DNA of 64,000 nucleotides from Beutenbergia cavernae DSM 12333 (GTDB taxonomy: Bacteria > Actinomycetota > Actinomycetes > Actinomycetales > Beutenbergiaceae). The notes beneath the pieces are model-generated. The model was given only the letters and a program-made list of their open reading frames with translations, searched no databases and was not told the origin of the DNA. Both the position numbers and the translations under genes were made by a program. This document shows positions 24,675 through 33,387 of this stretch, one piece after another. Each line of letters opens with the position of its first letter. Position 1 is the stretch's first letter. The stretch covers positions 124,001-188,000 of the forward strand of contig NC_012669.1 of assembly GCF_000023105.1 (NCBI RefSeq), in the 5' to 3' direction.

Positions 24675-25735
24675 AGGGCCGCCACCCGGCGGGAGCGCAC
24701 GAGCGCGACGAACAAGGGGCCGCCGAGGATCGCGACGGCGATGCCGGTCTGCAGCTCGCCCGGGGCGACGGCGACACGCCCGAGCACGTCGGCCAGCAGC
24801 AGGAACGCCGGGGCGACGACGAGGACGCCCGGCAGGAGCAGGCGGTGGTCCGGGCCGACGACGCCGCGCACGATGTGCGGAGCCGCCAGCCCGACGAACC
24901 CGATCGGCCCGGCGGCCGCCGTCGCGGCACCGGCGAGCAGGACGACGGCGAGCGCGGAGCCGAGCCGCGCGAGACCGGGCGTCGCCCCGACGGCTCGCGA
25001 CACGTCGTCGCCCAGTGCGACGGCGTTGAGCGGCCGGGCGAGCAGGAGCGCGATCGCCAGGCCGACGACGACGAACGGCAGCACCGCCGTCGTCACGTCG
25101 AGGCCGCGGCCCTGGAGCGAGCCGACCGCCCAGTACCGGAACGAGTTGAACGCCCGCTCGTCGCTCAGCAGCACCGCGTTGGTGACGGCGGCGACGGCCA
25201 CCGAGACGGCTGCCCCGGCGAGGGCCATCCGCACGGGGGTGGCGGCGCTGCGGTGCGCCGAGCCGATGGCGTACACGACGACGGCGGCAGCGGCGGCGCC
25301 TGCGAACGCGAACCACACGTACCCCTGGACGGTGGTGACGCCGAGGTAGGCGATGGCGACCACGACGGCGGCCGAGGCGCCGGCGTTGATGCCGAGCAGT
25401 CCGGGGTCGGCGAGGGGGTTGCGCGTGACCGACTGCATGAGCGTCCCAGCCATCCCGAGCGCGAGCCCGACGACGAGCGCCAGCACGGTGCGGGGCAGGC
25501 GCGACAGGACGACGATCCGGTGGTCGTCGACGCCCGGGTCGTACGCGACGAGCGCTTCCACGACAGTCCGGAGCCCGACCTGGTGCGAGCCGATCGCGAG
25601 CCCGAGGAGCGTGCCGACGGCGATCACGGCGAGGCTCGCCGCCACCAGGAGCCCGAAGCGCCGGACCGCCCCGGCGGACCGCGAGAGCGGTGCCTGCCGA
25701 GGCGGCCGGGGCGTCGTCGCGACGTCGGCCGTCAC
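24671..25735 (-). CDS. FecCD-family siderophore permease (first subunit)
   Basis: A 354-residue FecCD permease with about ten transmembrane helices, including LPRTVLALVVGLALGMAGTL and GPIGFVGLAAPHIVRGVVGP, where the ATPase docks. The N-terminal 25 residues are a basic, Pro-rich cytoplasmic tail. It starts at GTG 25733-25735, one base downstream of the binding-protein stop codon, so translation is probably coupled. Confidence 0.94.
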   Translation of the reverse strand: MTADVATTPRPPRQAPLSRSAGAVRRFGLLVAASLAVIAVGTLLGLAIGSHQVGLRTVVEALVAYDPGVDDHRIVVLSRLPRTVLALVVGLALGMAGTLMQSVTRNPLADPGLLGINAGASAAVVVAIAYLGVTTVQGYVWFAFAGAAAAAVVVYAIGSAHRSAATPVRMALAGAAVSVAVAAVTNAVLLSDERAFNSFRYWAVGSLQGRGLDVTTAVLPFVVVGLAIALLLARPLNAVALGDDVSRAVGATPGLARLGSALAVVLLAGAATAAAGPIGFVGLAAPHIVRGVVGPDHRLLLPGVLVVAPAFLLLADVLGRVAVAPGELQTGIAVAILGGPLFVALVRSRRVAAL

Positions 25736-25736
25736 C

Positions 25737-26750
25737 TCAGCTGCCGTACTCCGCGACCAGCACCTCGACCATGTCGGTGGCGCTGTAGTAGTCGATGCGG
25801 AACGACGTCGGTCCGAGCGGGAGGACGCGGCCGGCGGCCACCGCCGCCTGGTTGGCCAGCAGCGGGTCCTCGAGCACCGCCGCGGCGTCCTGGTCGCCGC
25901 CCGCGGCCACGAAGATGGTCTGCACGCCGTCCAGCGCCGCCGGCAGGTTCTCCTGGGTCACGGCGGAGGTGTCCGAGCGGACCTCGCTGGCGAGCTCCTC
26001 GGGGGCCGCCACGTAGGTGAAGCCGAGAGCGGTGAGCACGTCGGCCTGGGCGCTGACGTCGGAGAACACGCGGCCGCCGTCGGCGCCGTTGTAGGCCAGG
26101 GCCGTCACGGGCTGCTCCGGCAGCTCCAGCAGGTCGGCCTGCTCGGCGACCCACGCGTCGTAGGTCTCGACGACGGCGTCCGCCTCCTCCTCGAGGCCGG
26201 TCGCCTCACCGAGGGTGGCGGCGAGGTCCTGCCAGGAGTGCGAGCCGTAGTCGAGCATGATCGTCGGGGCGATCTCGTTCAGCTGGTCGTAAGCCTCGAG
26301 CGTGGTGTCGGCGCCGATGGTCGAGCCGATGATGAGGTCCGGCTCGGCCAGCTCGATGGCCTCGAGGTCGAGCTCCAGGTCGGGGTAGAGGACCTCGACG
26401 CCGCGCTCGGCGGCGACGTCGGCCCACTGCGTGAAGAAGCCGGCGTCGTCCGTGAGCGGGCTGACGCTCGTCGCGGCGCTCGCCGTCACCGGTGCGTCGA
26501 TCGCGAGCAGCGTGCCCGTCAGCGTGATCGACGTCGACACGATCGTCAGCGGCTGCTCGGGGATCTCCGCGGTGCCGGCCTCGTGCTCGACGGTGCGCGG
26601 CCAGCTGCCGGTGTCGTCACCGGCTGCCGCGGCGTCGCTCGGAGCGTCCGTCGAGTCGGCGGCGTCGCTCTCGGGTGTCGAGCAGGCGCTCAGGGCGAGG
26701 ACCGCTGAGGTGGCGAGCACCGCGATGGCGGCTCGGGCTGTCGTGCGCAC
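25737..26750 (-). CDS. Ferric-siderophore-binding lipoprotein (FepB-like)
   Basis: A 337-residue periplasmic-binding protein of the class III TroA-like fold used for iron siderophores. The signal peptide ends in a lipobox, LALSAC (Cys near 23), followed by a long Asp/Ala/Ser linker. Family features are VEHEAGTAEIPEQPLTIVST and AIELAEPDLIIGSTIGAD. It starts at GTG 26748-26750 with GAAAGGA upstream. It is the first gene of the five-gene uptake operon, directly behind an IdeR-type box, so it is expected to be repressed when iron is plentiful. The FepB-like hallmark together with a Fes-like esterase points to a catecholate ligand. Confidence 0.92.
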   Translation of the reverse strand: MRTTARAAIAVLATSAVLALSACSTPESDAADSTDAPSDAAAAGDDTGSWPRTVEHEAGTAEIPEQPLTIVSTSITLTGTLLAIDAPVTASAATSVSPLTDDAGFFTQWADVAAERGVEVLYPDLELDLEAIELAEPDLIIGSTIGADTTLEAYDQLNEIAPTIMLDYGSHSWQDLAATLGEATGLEEEADAVVETYDAWVAEQADLLELPEQPVTALAYNGADGGRVFSDVSAQADVLTALGFTYVAAPEELASEVRSDTSAVTQENLPAALDGVQTIFVAAGGDQDAAAVLEDPLLANQAAVAAGRVLPLGPTSFRIDYYSATDMVEVLVAEYGS

Positions 26751-26793
26751 GGGGTCGGCGTCCTTTCGGTCGGGCGGGAGGGTCGATCGAACG

Positions 26794-26812
26794 TTAGGTA
26801 AGTCTTACCTAC
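26794..26812. promoter_or_regulatory. IdeR/DtxR iron box
   Basis: TTAGGTAAGTCTTACCTAC is a 19-bp inverted repeat closely matching the IdeR/DtxR consensus TTAGGTTAGGCTAACCTAA. It overlaps TAACGT, a likely minus-strand -10 box at 26791-26796, 41 bp before the binding-protein start. Occupancy by the Fe2+-repressor would block the siderophore operon. Confidence 0.85.
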
Positions 26813-26977
26813 AAATGCAAGGCGGTCGTCGGTCCACGGGCCCTCCTGGCGGCCGGGATTCCGGGGCTGACGCGACGCCGTCGTGAGGCACGTCACACGC
26901 CGCCGGTGCGGGAGTGGTGCTCCCGGGAGCGCCGGTGGGGGTGTCGGGCGGGCAGCGGCATGCGGTAGAACCGCGGC

Positions 26978-27766
26978 ATGGACGCGACCGCCTCACCGCT
27001 CGACCGCCTGCTCGACGCGCACGCGATCCTCGCCCTGGAGCACCAGCTCCATCTCGAGGACCTCGTCGAGGGTGCTGCCTGGGACGTGGATCTCGGTGCC
27101 GGCACTGTCACGTTCGCGACAGCCGCGCCGCTCACGTGCACGGTCCAGTTCGTGGGCTCGGCCGCGAGCGACTCGGAGACGTGGATGTGGGGCTGGAACA
27201 ACGTCAACGGCTTCCCGGACTCGGTCATCCGGGCCGCGCAGCAGGTCCGTGACTTCGCGCAGGAGCACGACGTGGCGGAGCTGCTCGAGGCGCAGGCGCC
27301 GCTCGCCGACGACACCGTCGACCGGAACGTGCTGGCAGCGAAGGCGGTCTCCGGGCAGCTCACGCACGTGGTGGCGCGGGCCAACCCGGTCGCTCAGGTC
27401 GCGTTGCTGCTCGACCACCCGAGCCTGGCCCTGCCGGCGCCGTCGATGCCGCGCGTGAGCCGGACCGTGCTGCAGGCCATCCAGTCCGGACTGGTGCGAG
27501 ACCACCGCCTCGCCGTGACGGCGTACGCGCAGGCGCGCGACGGCGTCGAGCTCGCCTGGGACGACGCCGTCGGCGTGCTCACGGTGCCGGACGGCGTCGC
27601 GCGGCTGACGTTCGATGGCCTCGGCCGGCTCACGGACACGACGTTCCGCGCTGGGCCAGCGACGCCTGACGCGCCGGCGGCGCCTGACGCGCCGGCGGTG
27701 CACGCTGCGCCGGCGGTGCCCGCCGAGCCGAAGCGCGAGAAGCGGGGCTGGTTCCGCCGCCGCTGA
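26978..27766 (+). CDS. DUF6882-like conserved protein
   Basis: A 262-residue cytoplasmic protein resembling the DUF6882 family. The first half contains LDRLLDAHAILALEHQLHLE and a WMWGWNNVNGFPDSVIRAAQ motif that is strongly family-like. The C-terminal tail (about 225-262) is a low-complexity Ala/Pro/Asp repeat ending in a basic GWFRRR. No function is known. A TAGAAC box lies 6 nt before the ATG, suggesting a leaderless mRNA, though the box's sixth base is not T. It is divergent from the siderophore operon and convergent with the sugar permease pair. Confidence 0.8.
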   Translation: MDATASPLDRLLDAHAILALEHQLHLEDLVEGAAWDVDLGAGTVTFATAAPLTCTVQFVGSAASDSETWMWGWNNVNGFPDSVIRAAQQVRDFAQEHDVAELLEAQAPLADDTVDRNVLAAKAVSGQLTHVVARANPVAQVALLLDHPSLALPAPSMPRVSRTVLQAIQSGLVRDHRLAVTAYAQARDGVELAWDDAVGVLTVPDGVARLTFDGLGRLTDTTFRAGPATPDAPAAPDAPAVHAAPAVPAEPKREKRGWFRRR

Positions 27767-27783
27767 GGCGACGGTGCCCCGGC

Positions 27784-28695
27784 TCAGCGCAGCCCGGTGA
27801 TCCCGATCGCCGAGGTGATCCGCCGCTGGAACACGAGGAACAGGATGACGAGGGGGAGCAGGGCGATCGTCGATGCGGCCATGACCAGCGTCCAGTTGCC
27901 CTCGTACTGGGTCTGGAGCGCCGCCGTCGCGACGGTGATGACGTTCCACTCGGTCTTCGGCGCGATCACGAGCGGCCACATGAAGTTGTTCCACTGCGTG
28001 ACGACGGTGATGAGCAGGAGCGTGGTGAGGATGGGCACGTTCATCGGCAGCATGATGCGGAACAGGGTGCGTAGCACGCCGGCGCCGTCGAGCTTCGCGG
28101 CGTCCAGGATGTCGGTCGGCACGGACCGGAAGTTCTCCCGGAGCAGGAAGATCGCGTACGGGCCGGCGAACAGGAACGGCACCACGAGGCCGGCGAACGT
28201 GTTCTTCAGCCCGACCGACGTCATCATCGAGTACAGCGGGATGATGATGACGACCGCCGGGATCATGAGGCAGGCGACGTAGACCCAGAACAGCGCGTCG
28301 CGGCCCGGGAAGTCGAGCACGGCGAACGCGTACGCGGCGAGCACGCTCGTGAGCATCTGCGTGAGCACGAGCACGACCACGACCTGCGCGGTGACGGCGA
28401 TCGGGACCACGAAGTCGTACCGCTCGCCGAACAGCGCGGTGTAGTTCTCGATGGTCCACGGGTCCGGCAGCGTCAGCGGCCACGTGGTGTTGAACTGGCG
28501 GGGCGTCTTGAGCGACGTCATCACGGAGAACAGGAACGGCGCGAGCACGATCACGCCGGCCGCCAGGAGGAACGCGTAGGTGAGCACGTTCGCCCACGCT
28601 CGGGAGCGCGACGCGGACGCTGCGGTGCGTCCGCCGTGCGCCGTCGGCGTCGAGAGGGCCGACGACGGCGCCGACTCCTGATGCTGCGATGTCAC
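27784..28695 (-). CDS. Sugar ABC permease, MalG-like, without adjacent binding protein
   Basis: A 303-residue inner-membrane permease of the CUT1 family with six transmembrane segments after a 35-residue cytoplasmic tail. The EAA-type loop reads DAAKLDGAGVLRTLFRIMLP. It is preceded 10 bp upstream by its MalF-like partner. Neither a binding-protein gene nor an ATPase gene adjoins the pair. Confidence 0.92.
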   Translation of the reverse strand: MTSQHQESAPSSALSTPTAHGGRTAASASRSRAWANVLTYAFLLAAGVIVLAPFLFSVMTSLKTPRQFNTTWPLTLPDPWTIENYTALFGERYDFVVPIAVTAQVVVVLVLTQMLTSVLAAYAFAVLDFPGRDALFWVYVACLMIPAVVIIIPLYSMMTSVGLKNTFAGLVVPFLFAGPYAIFLLRENFRSVPTDILDAAKLDGAGVLRTLFRIMLPMNVPILTTLLLITVVTQWNNFMWPLVIAPKTEWNVITVATAALQTQYEGNWTLVMAASTIALLPLVILFLVFQRRITSAIGITGLR

Positions 28696-28705
28696 GTTCT
28701 CCTCC

Positions 28706-29584
28706 TCACGACATGTCGTAGGTGATGCGGCGGCGGAAGTAGCGCTGCTGCAGCAGCGTGATCGTCACGAGGACGGCGAACAGCACGACCGCCATCGCGG
28801 CGGCGCGGCCGAGGCGAAGGGCGACGAACGCCTCGTCGTAGATGCGGGCCGCGATGACGTCGGTGCGGCCCGGGACGCCCGGCCCGCCGCGCGTCATGGC
28901 GTAGATCGAGTCGAAGACCTGGAACGAGCTGATGATGCTCGTGACGAGGACGAAGAACATGGTCGGCCGCAGGAGCGGCACGGTGATCGACCACAGGGTG
29001 CGGGGGGCGCTCGCGCCGTCGAGCCGCGCCGCCTCGTACACCTGGTTCGGGATCTGCTGCAGGCCAGCGAGGAAGAACAGCGAGACGTAGCCGACGCTCG
29101 ACCACACCTGCACGAACGCCACGGACGGCAGGGCGAGGTTGAGGTCGGTCAGCCACTCGACGCGCCGGCCGAGCAGGGCGTTGAGCGCGCCGTTCGTGGG
29201 GTCGAAGATCCAGCGCCAGACGACGCCGAGCGCCAGCGGGGCGCAGACCCACGGCAGCACGTACAGCACGCGGAGCGCGTTCGTGCCCGGGAGGCGGCGG
29301 TTGATGGCGACGGCGAGGATCAGGCCGAGCGCGATCGTCGTCGGGATGGTCAGTGCTGTGAACAGGACGGAGACCCACAGGGAGTTCCGGAACGTTGGCC
29401 AGCCGAAGATGTAGACGTAGTTGTCGAGCCCGACCCACTGCGGCGGCGAGACGAGGTCCCACCGGGTGAACGAGATGCCGATGACGATGACGACGGGCAC
29501 CAGGAGGAAGAGTCCGACGCCGATGAGGCTGGGCGTGAGCAGGGCGTACGCGGCCGCGGTGTCGGCGCGCCGCCGTGTGCTCAC
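28706..29584 (-). CDS. Sugar ABC permease, MalF-like, without adjacent binding protein
   Basis: A 292-residue inner-membrane permease with six transmembrane segments starting YALLTPSLIGVGLFLLVPVV, and the EAA loop EAARLDGASAPRTLWSITVP. GTG start at 29582-29584 with a GGAGG ribosome site. A minus-strand TACGCT box about 30 bp upstream (near 29619-29624) may be the promoter. With the next gene it forms a heterodimeric channel. The likely binding protein is the orphan at 19684-21045 or one encoded elsewhere. Confidence 0.92.
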   Translation of the reverse strand: MSTRRRADTAAAYALLTPSLIGVGLFLLVPVVIVIGISFTRWDLVSPPQWVGLDNYVYIFGWPTFRNSLWVSVLFTALTIPTTIALGLILAVAINRRLPGTNALRVLYVLPWVCAPLALGVVWRWIFDPTNGALNALLGRRVEWLTDLNLALPSVAFVQVWSSVGYVSLFFLAGLQQIPNQVYEAARLDGASAPRTLWSITVPLLRPTMFFVLVTSIISSFQVFDSIYAMTRGGPGVPGRTDVIAARIYDEAFVALRLGRAAAMAVVLFAVLVTITLLQQRYFRRRITYDMS

Positions 29585-29676
29585 GTGTGCCTCCGCTCGC
29601 CTCTCGTGGCGTTGACGTCGGAGCGTAGCGAGGCTCCGAGGCGATGTGCGCGCGGCGTCCGCGCGCCCTGTCGCGG

Positions 29677-30480
29677 TCAGTCGGCGGTCCGCCCGACGTC
29701 GGCGCTCGTGCCGCCCCTTTCCGGGCGGTCGTCACCGTTCTCCGCTGCCACTCTGGCCCCGTCTACTGGGTCGGGCGCGTCCGCTGGCTCGGCAGCGTCC
29801 CCGGCGTCGTCAGGAAGGTGCAGCGGCTCGTCGGGGTCACGACGGCGGTCGGGTGGCAGCATTTCGGGACGCCTGCTCGCGACGAGCAGGTCGAGGAGGC
29901 GGGGCATGCTGGCGCCGACCGCCTCCCAGGTGCGGGTGATCGCGACCAGGAGCATGACGATGAGCGCCGACGAGATGATGAGGAGCAGTGCCTCGACGGC
30001 GTCGGGCTGGTCGTCGGCGGTGCCGGCCGCCGTCATCCGGACGATGCCCAGGCCCGCGATCGCCTGTGCGGCATAGGTCACGAGCAGCCCGAGCTGCCAG
30101 GAGAGGTAGCGGAGCGCGACGAGTGCACGCGTCCAGCGCGAGCCGGCGGCGGCCCGTGCCCACTGGCGGTAGCGGACGCTGATGACGATCATGCCAACGC
30201 TCGAGACGACCGCGGCGAATCCGCCGGCGACTGCGAGCGGGCCCACACCCGCGCCGGGAAGCAGGGCGAACGCCGAGACGGCGAGGACGTTGATGAGTGC
30301 GAAGAGCGCACTGGCCGCACGGATCCACGGCCGGACGTCGCGCCCGTCGACGGCGGCCGCCGCGGGGTTCACCGAGATCGCGACGAACAGGAGGCCGATG
30401 AGGGTCGCCGAGGCGCCGGCCATCGCCTGGAAGAAGGCCGAGTACTCCGCGAGCGCTGGTTCCGACATGCCCGCCAGCAT
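29677..30480 (-). CDS. Four-helix membrane protein of unknown function
   Basis: A 267-residue integral membrane protein. About four or five hydrophobic helices occupy residues 15-190, beginning MAGASATLIGLLFVAISVN, followed by a soluble, very acidic Asp/Pro/Ala-rich tail of about 60 residues. The first-helix motif G-A-[ST]-A-x-L-x-G-L-L-[FI]-V-A-[IM]-S-V-N is shared with the gene at 53941, so the two are paralogues of one uncharacterised family. The start could be at 30480 (MLAGM) or at the second Met, 12 bp in (30468). No close operon partner is seen. Confidence 0.75.
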   Translation of the reverse strand: MLAGMSEPALAEYSAFFQAMAGASATLIGLLFVAISVNPAAAAVDGRDVRPWIRAASALFALINVLAVSAFALLPGAGVGPLAVAGGFAAVVSSVGMIVISVRYRQWARAAAGSRWTRALVALRYLSWQLGLLVTYAAQAIAGLGIVRMTAAGTADDQPDAVEALLLIISSALIVMLLVAITRTWEAVGASMPRLLDLLVASRRPEMLPPDRRRDPDEPLHLPDDAGDAAEPADAPDPVDGARVAAENGDDRPERGGTSADVGRTAD

Positions 30481-30622
30481 GCCGGACCTCGGATCTTGCG
30501 CCGGTGTGGGGGGCGATCGGTCTGTGCTGCTCTGAGTCCGCGGCGCGCCCTCGTCGGTGGGGCGGCCTGTTCTGAGTCCGCGAGCGCCCCGCCGCCGGCG
30601 GGCGCCCTGTTCTGCTCACGCG
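30481..30622. other. Intergenic region with direct repeat and hairpin
   Basis: TCTGAGTCCGCG occurs at 30531-30542 and again at 30571-30582, exactly 40 bp apart. A GC hairpin with arms GCGCCC (30584-30589) and GGGCGC (30600-30605) follows, close to the 3' end of the HNH gene, where it may act as a weak terminator for that gene. Nothing else is recognisable. Confidence 0.4.
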
Positions 30623-32899
30623 TCAGAACGGTGGTGGCTCGTCCGAGCCGCGGTCAGGGTCGTGGTCCGGGCCCGGCTCCGGCTCCGGACGCGGCGCCGG
30701 GTCGAGGCGATCCGAGTCGGAGTCCGGGTCCGATCGCCGCGGCGCCGGGTCTCGGTGGCCCGGGTCCGAGTCCGGCTCCGGACTGGGCGCCGGCGGGGGT
30801 GTGCTCGACGAGAGTGGGTGGTCCTCGAGGAACGCAGGGTCGATCGGAGCGGGATCGGGCACAAGGCGCTCTGGTGGCGCAGCGTTCTCGTTGCCGAACG
30901 GGGTGCTCCATCGGTAAGCGCCGTCGGGCTCTCGTGAGAGCGCGTACCCGCCATGGGTCTTCAGCAGGTGGTGGCGGCGGCACAGCGGGGCAAGGTTGTC
31001 GGCTGTAGTAGGGCCGAGCGGGAACGGGATGACGTGGTCGAGGTCGCACCGGTCGGACGGCGTGGTGCAGCCGGGGACGGCGCACTGGCGATCGCGGGCG
31101 CGCACGTGTCTGGCGAGTGCGTCAGGGATGCGATAGCTGCTGGGGCTGATCTCGAGCAGAGTGCCGGTGACGGGGTCGGTGAGGAGCCGCTGCCACGGCG
31201 GCTCGTCGGCGAGGGCGATGCGGCGGGCGGTCGCGGCGTCGATGGCGCCGTACCCGGTCAGGACGCCGGGGTGGTCGTCGAGCCCGAGCAGCGTGGTCGC
31301 GGCGACGACGACCTGGATCGCCGGGCGAGCACGGCCCGGCCGCCCGAGCCGCATCACCGGTAGCCCGCACCCACCCGCGGTGGACGCCGTGTGTGGGGCT
31401 GGTCGCGCTTCGCCGATGTGGTCAGTCTCGGCGATGCCTCCCGCTGTCACCGGAGCCGCGCATTCGCCGCTTCTGCGCCCGCCGTCGCTGCCGTCGTCGT
31501 CCTCGGCCCTCTCGGCGTCTTCGGTGCTGGGGCCGGTGCGGCCGATGACGTCGCTGTTGATGGCTTCCTTGCGGTCGGCGTCATCGGCTGGGGTGGCCTC
31601 GGTGGGGACGGCATCGTCGGAGCTCGTGTCCTCGCGGCTGTCGGGGCTGCCGATGACGCCGGTGGCGAGGGCGTGCTGGGCGAGGAGGGTGAGGGTGTCC
31701 GCGCGGAGCTGGTCGAGGGTGCGGGGGTCGGCGCCGGTGGTGCGGGCCGACCACGCTGCTGCGTCGCAGGCGGTCCAGATGGTCTGAGCGTCGGGTGCCG
31801 GCAGGACCGCGACGAGCTTCGCCATGCCGGCAGGCAGGGGTTCGGGGCGGCGTAGGTGTCGATCCTTCGCTGCGTGGGCGTGCAGCTGCGCGGCGTCGGC
31901 GCCGGTCGCCGTAGTGACGGCATCGCGGAGCTTCGTCTTGAGGGTGTGGTGGGGCCAGGCCGGGGCGTTCGGCAGGGTGGCGTCCACGACGGCGAGGACC
32001 ACAGCGACCGGTAGGTCGGCGAGCACGCCGGCGTAGACGGCGGCCTTGCCGGCGTCGATGAGTCCGCCGGCGAGGGCGCGCCCGACGTCGGCGAGGGGTC
32101 CGGTGAATGCCTGCCCGGTGTGCACGAGCGTGCCGGCAGCGCGACGAGAGACGCCGAGGGTGGTGGCGAGCTCGTCGGGTGCGAGGCACCCGTTCGTGGA
32201 GCGGCGCGCCAGTGCGGGCGGGTTCATCTCCGTGCGTTCGGCGAGCGCGGCGGCTGCGTAGCGAACCTGCGCCGCCGCCGCCGCTTCGACCCGCCGCCAG
32301 GCCGCGACGACGCCGAGGAGCTCCTCGGTCGACAGCCGGGTCGCGTCCAGAGCGGCTAGCTGGGCCGCCAGCGCAGCAGCGCCGGCCGCAGCGGAACCGA
32401 CCATCGCAGCCAGCTCCGGGTCGTCTGTGGCGTGCTCCGGAATCGCCGCTGCCGTGCCACCCGTGGAGGTGGTCGCCGTGTTCGCGACGTCGTCGGCCCG
32501 GGGTGTCGGTGCCGCAGCGGCGTCGGAGGTGTCCAGGCTGCCCGGGACGCCCGCGTGCGACTCGGCGATGGCCGACTGGTCCGTGGGCGGTTCCGCGCTG
32601 AGGGACTCCCGTGTGGGCGGTTCCGCGCTGAGGGACTCCCATGCGTGCGGCTCGGCGATGCTCGCCGGATCGGCCGGGGATGGTGCGGTGTCCGCGGCGT
32701 CGGAGCGGCTCTTGTGGGTGGCGCCGCCGAAGATGGCTCGAACCTCGAGGATCGCGCCGGCGGCTGCGGCACCGACGAGGGCGTACCCGGGGAAGCAGTG
32801 GTCGCCGCGAGCGCGCGAGACAGGGCCGGGGACGGGGGTCCCGATCCACTGCTCCGCTGCGTCGAACATGTGAACGATTGTCGCATGCGGCACCGACAT
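30623..32899 (-). CDS. DUF222/HNH endonuclease-domain protein (13E12-type)
   Basis: A 758-residue protein of the 13E12/DUF222 group common in mycobacteria and Micrococcales. The central DUF222 region spans about residues 170-480 (ELLGVVAAWRRVEAAAAAQV). The C-terminal HNH nuclease domain has Cys/His ligands in CAVPGCTTPSDRCDLDHVIP and LCRRHHLLKTHGGY. The end (about 700-758) is low-complexity Pro/Asp/Glu/Arg. The N-terminal third is longer than usual and has a tandem 10-residue repeat. The start is uncertain: ATG 32899 or ATG 32869 (MFDAAEQW), and neither has a ribosome site. The role is unknown; these genes are multicopy and sometimes viewed as mobile or regulatory nucleases. Confidence 0.88.
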   Translation of the reverse strand: MSVPHATIVHMFDAAEQWIGTPVPGPVSRARGDHCFPGYALVGAAAAGAILEVRAIFGGATHKSRSDAADTAPSPADPASIAEPHAWESLSAEPPTRESLSAEPPTDQSAIAESHAGVPGSLDTSDAAAAPTPRADDVANTATTSTGGTAAAIPEHATDDPELAAMVGSAAAGAAALAAQLAALDATRLSTEELLGVVAAWRRVEAAAAAQVRYAAAALAERTEMNPPALARRSTNGCLAPDELATTLGVSRRAAGTLVHTGQAFTGPLADVGRALAGGLIDAGKAAVYAGVLADLPVAVVLAVVDATLPNAPAWPHHTLKTKLRDAVTTATGADAAQLHAHAAKDRHLRRPEPLPAGMAKLVAVLPAPDAQTIWTACDAAAWSARTTGADPRTLDQLRADTLTLLAQHALATGVIGSPDSREDTSSDDAVPTEATPADDADRKEAINSDVIGRTGPSTEDAERAEDDDGSDGGRRSGECAAPVTAGGIAETDHIGEARPAPHTASTAGGCGLPVMRLGRPGRARPAIQVVVAATTLLGLDDHPGVLTGYGAIDAATARRIALADEPPWQRLLTDPVTGTLLEISPSSYRIPDALARHVRARDRQCAVPGCTTPSDRCDLDHVIPFPLGPTTADNLAPLCRRHHLLKTHGGYALSREPDGAYRWSTPFGNENAAPPERLVPDPAPIDPAFLEDHPLSSSTPPPAPSPEPDSDPGHRDPAPRRSDPDSDSDRLDPAPRPEPEPGPDHDPDRGSDEPPPF
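32581..32640. repeat. 30-bp tandem repeat inside the HNH gene
   Basis: Two adjacent 30-bp copies (32581-32610, 32611-32640), nearly identical, encode the in-frame decapeptide repeat with core ESLSAEPPT. A decayed third copy flanks them. The unit is a multiple of three, so copy number can change without breaking the frame. Confidence 0.85.
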
Positions 32900-33387
32900 T
32901 TGCAGTATGTCTGTTCGAACCTGTGGACAGGCGGAGATGTCACGGAGGGCTGCCGAGTGCGCTCAGCAGGGCGTGGCGAGCGCCAACGGTCGGGCGACCG
33001 AGTGAGGAAGTGGGAGGGGGAGCCGGACAGGCGGGCCGGTAGTGGGAGGGGGAGGCGGTTGCCGGGAGCCGAAAGTGGGAGGGGGAGCCGGACAGGCGGG
33101 CCGGTAGTGGGAGGGGGAGGCGGTTGCCGGGAGCCGGGGCGAGCGACTCGAGGGAGGTCCAGCCCGGATCGTGCCTCGCGGCCGCGACGCCGTCCTTCGA
33201 CGGTCCCGCGAACCGGATGAAGCGCGCGCGTGGCGGCCTTCGGGGAGGAGCTCCGACACCTCGAGCGCGTACGTCCGCCAGAGCCGTGGCGGACGTGCGG
33301 TGTCCGGTCGATGTCGACCTCCTGCGGGCCATCCGTCCCTGTGGCAGGTCCGAACTCCTCCCACACGCAACCCCGAAGGAGCATCCC
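32900..33387. other. Long intergenic region, repeat-bearing
   Basis: Nearly 490 bp without a convincing gene. The frames open here lack ribosome sites and recognisable domains. The first part is less GC-rich and holds a minus-strand CATACT element just upstream of the HNH gene start. The middle holds the 62-bp direct repeat. The end carries the ribosome site for the small gene at 33388. Confidence 0.6.
33010..33136. repeat. 62-bp direct repeat, period 65 bp, G-rich
   Basis: Two identical 62-bp copies (33010-33071 and 33075-33136) separated by three bases. Each holds two copies of a GTGGGAGGGGGAG core, so the array has four purine-rich G-tract blocks on the plus strand. Partial dyads AGCCGG/CCGGTA lie between them. 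Confidence 0.9.

Noticed and set aside
26813-26977. A second iron box or promoter for the DUF6882 gene in the 165-bp gap
   Set aside because: No further TTAGG-type half-site is present; only the TAGAAC box adjacent to the start was kept.
30531-30582. Direct repeat CTGAGTCCGCG as an insertion-site duplication
   Set aside because: The 40-bp spacing is too short to hold an element and no terminal inverted repeats are present.
30623-32899. HNH gene as part of a homing or toxin system
   Set aside because: No intron, intein or immunity gene is visible, and DUF222/HNH proteins are common stand-alone genes in this group of bacteria.
33010-33136. Possible CRISPR array
   Set aside because: Only two copies with a three-base separation and no variable spacers; no cas genes nearby.
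32900-33387. Possible genes in the large intergenic gap (several open frames over 100 codons on both strands)
   Set aside because: They run through the direct repeat, lack ribosome sites, and translate to repetitive Arg/Pro/Ser sequence.
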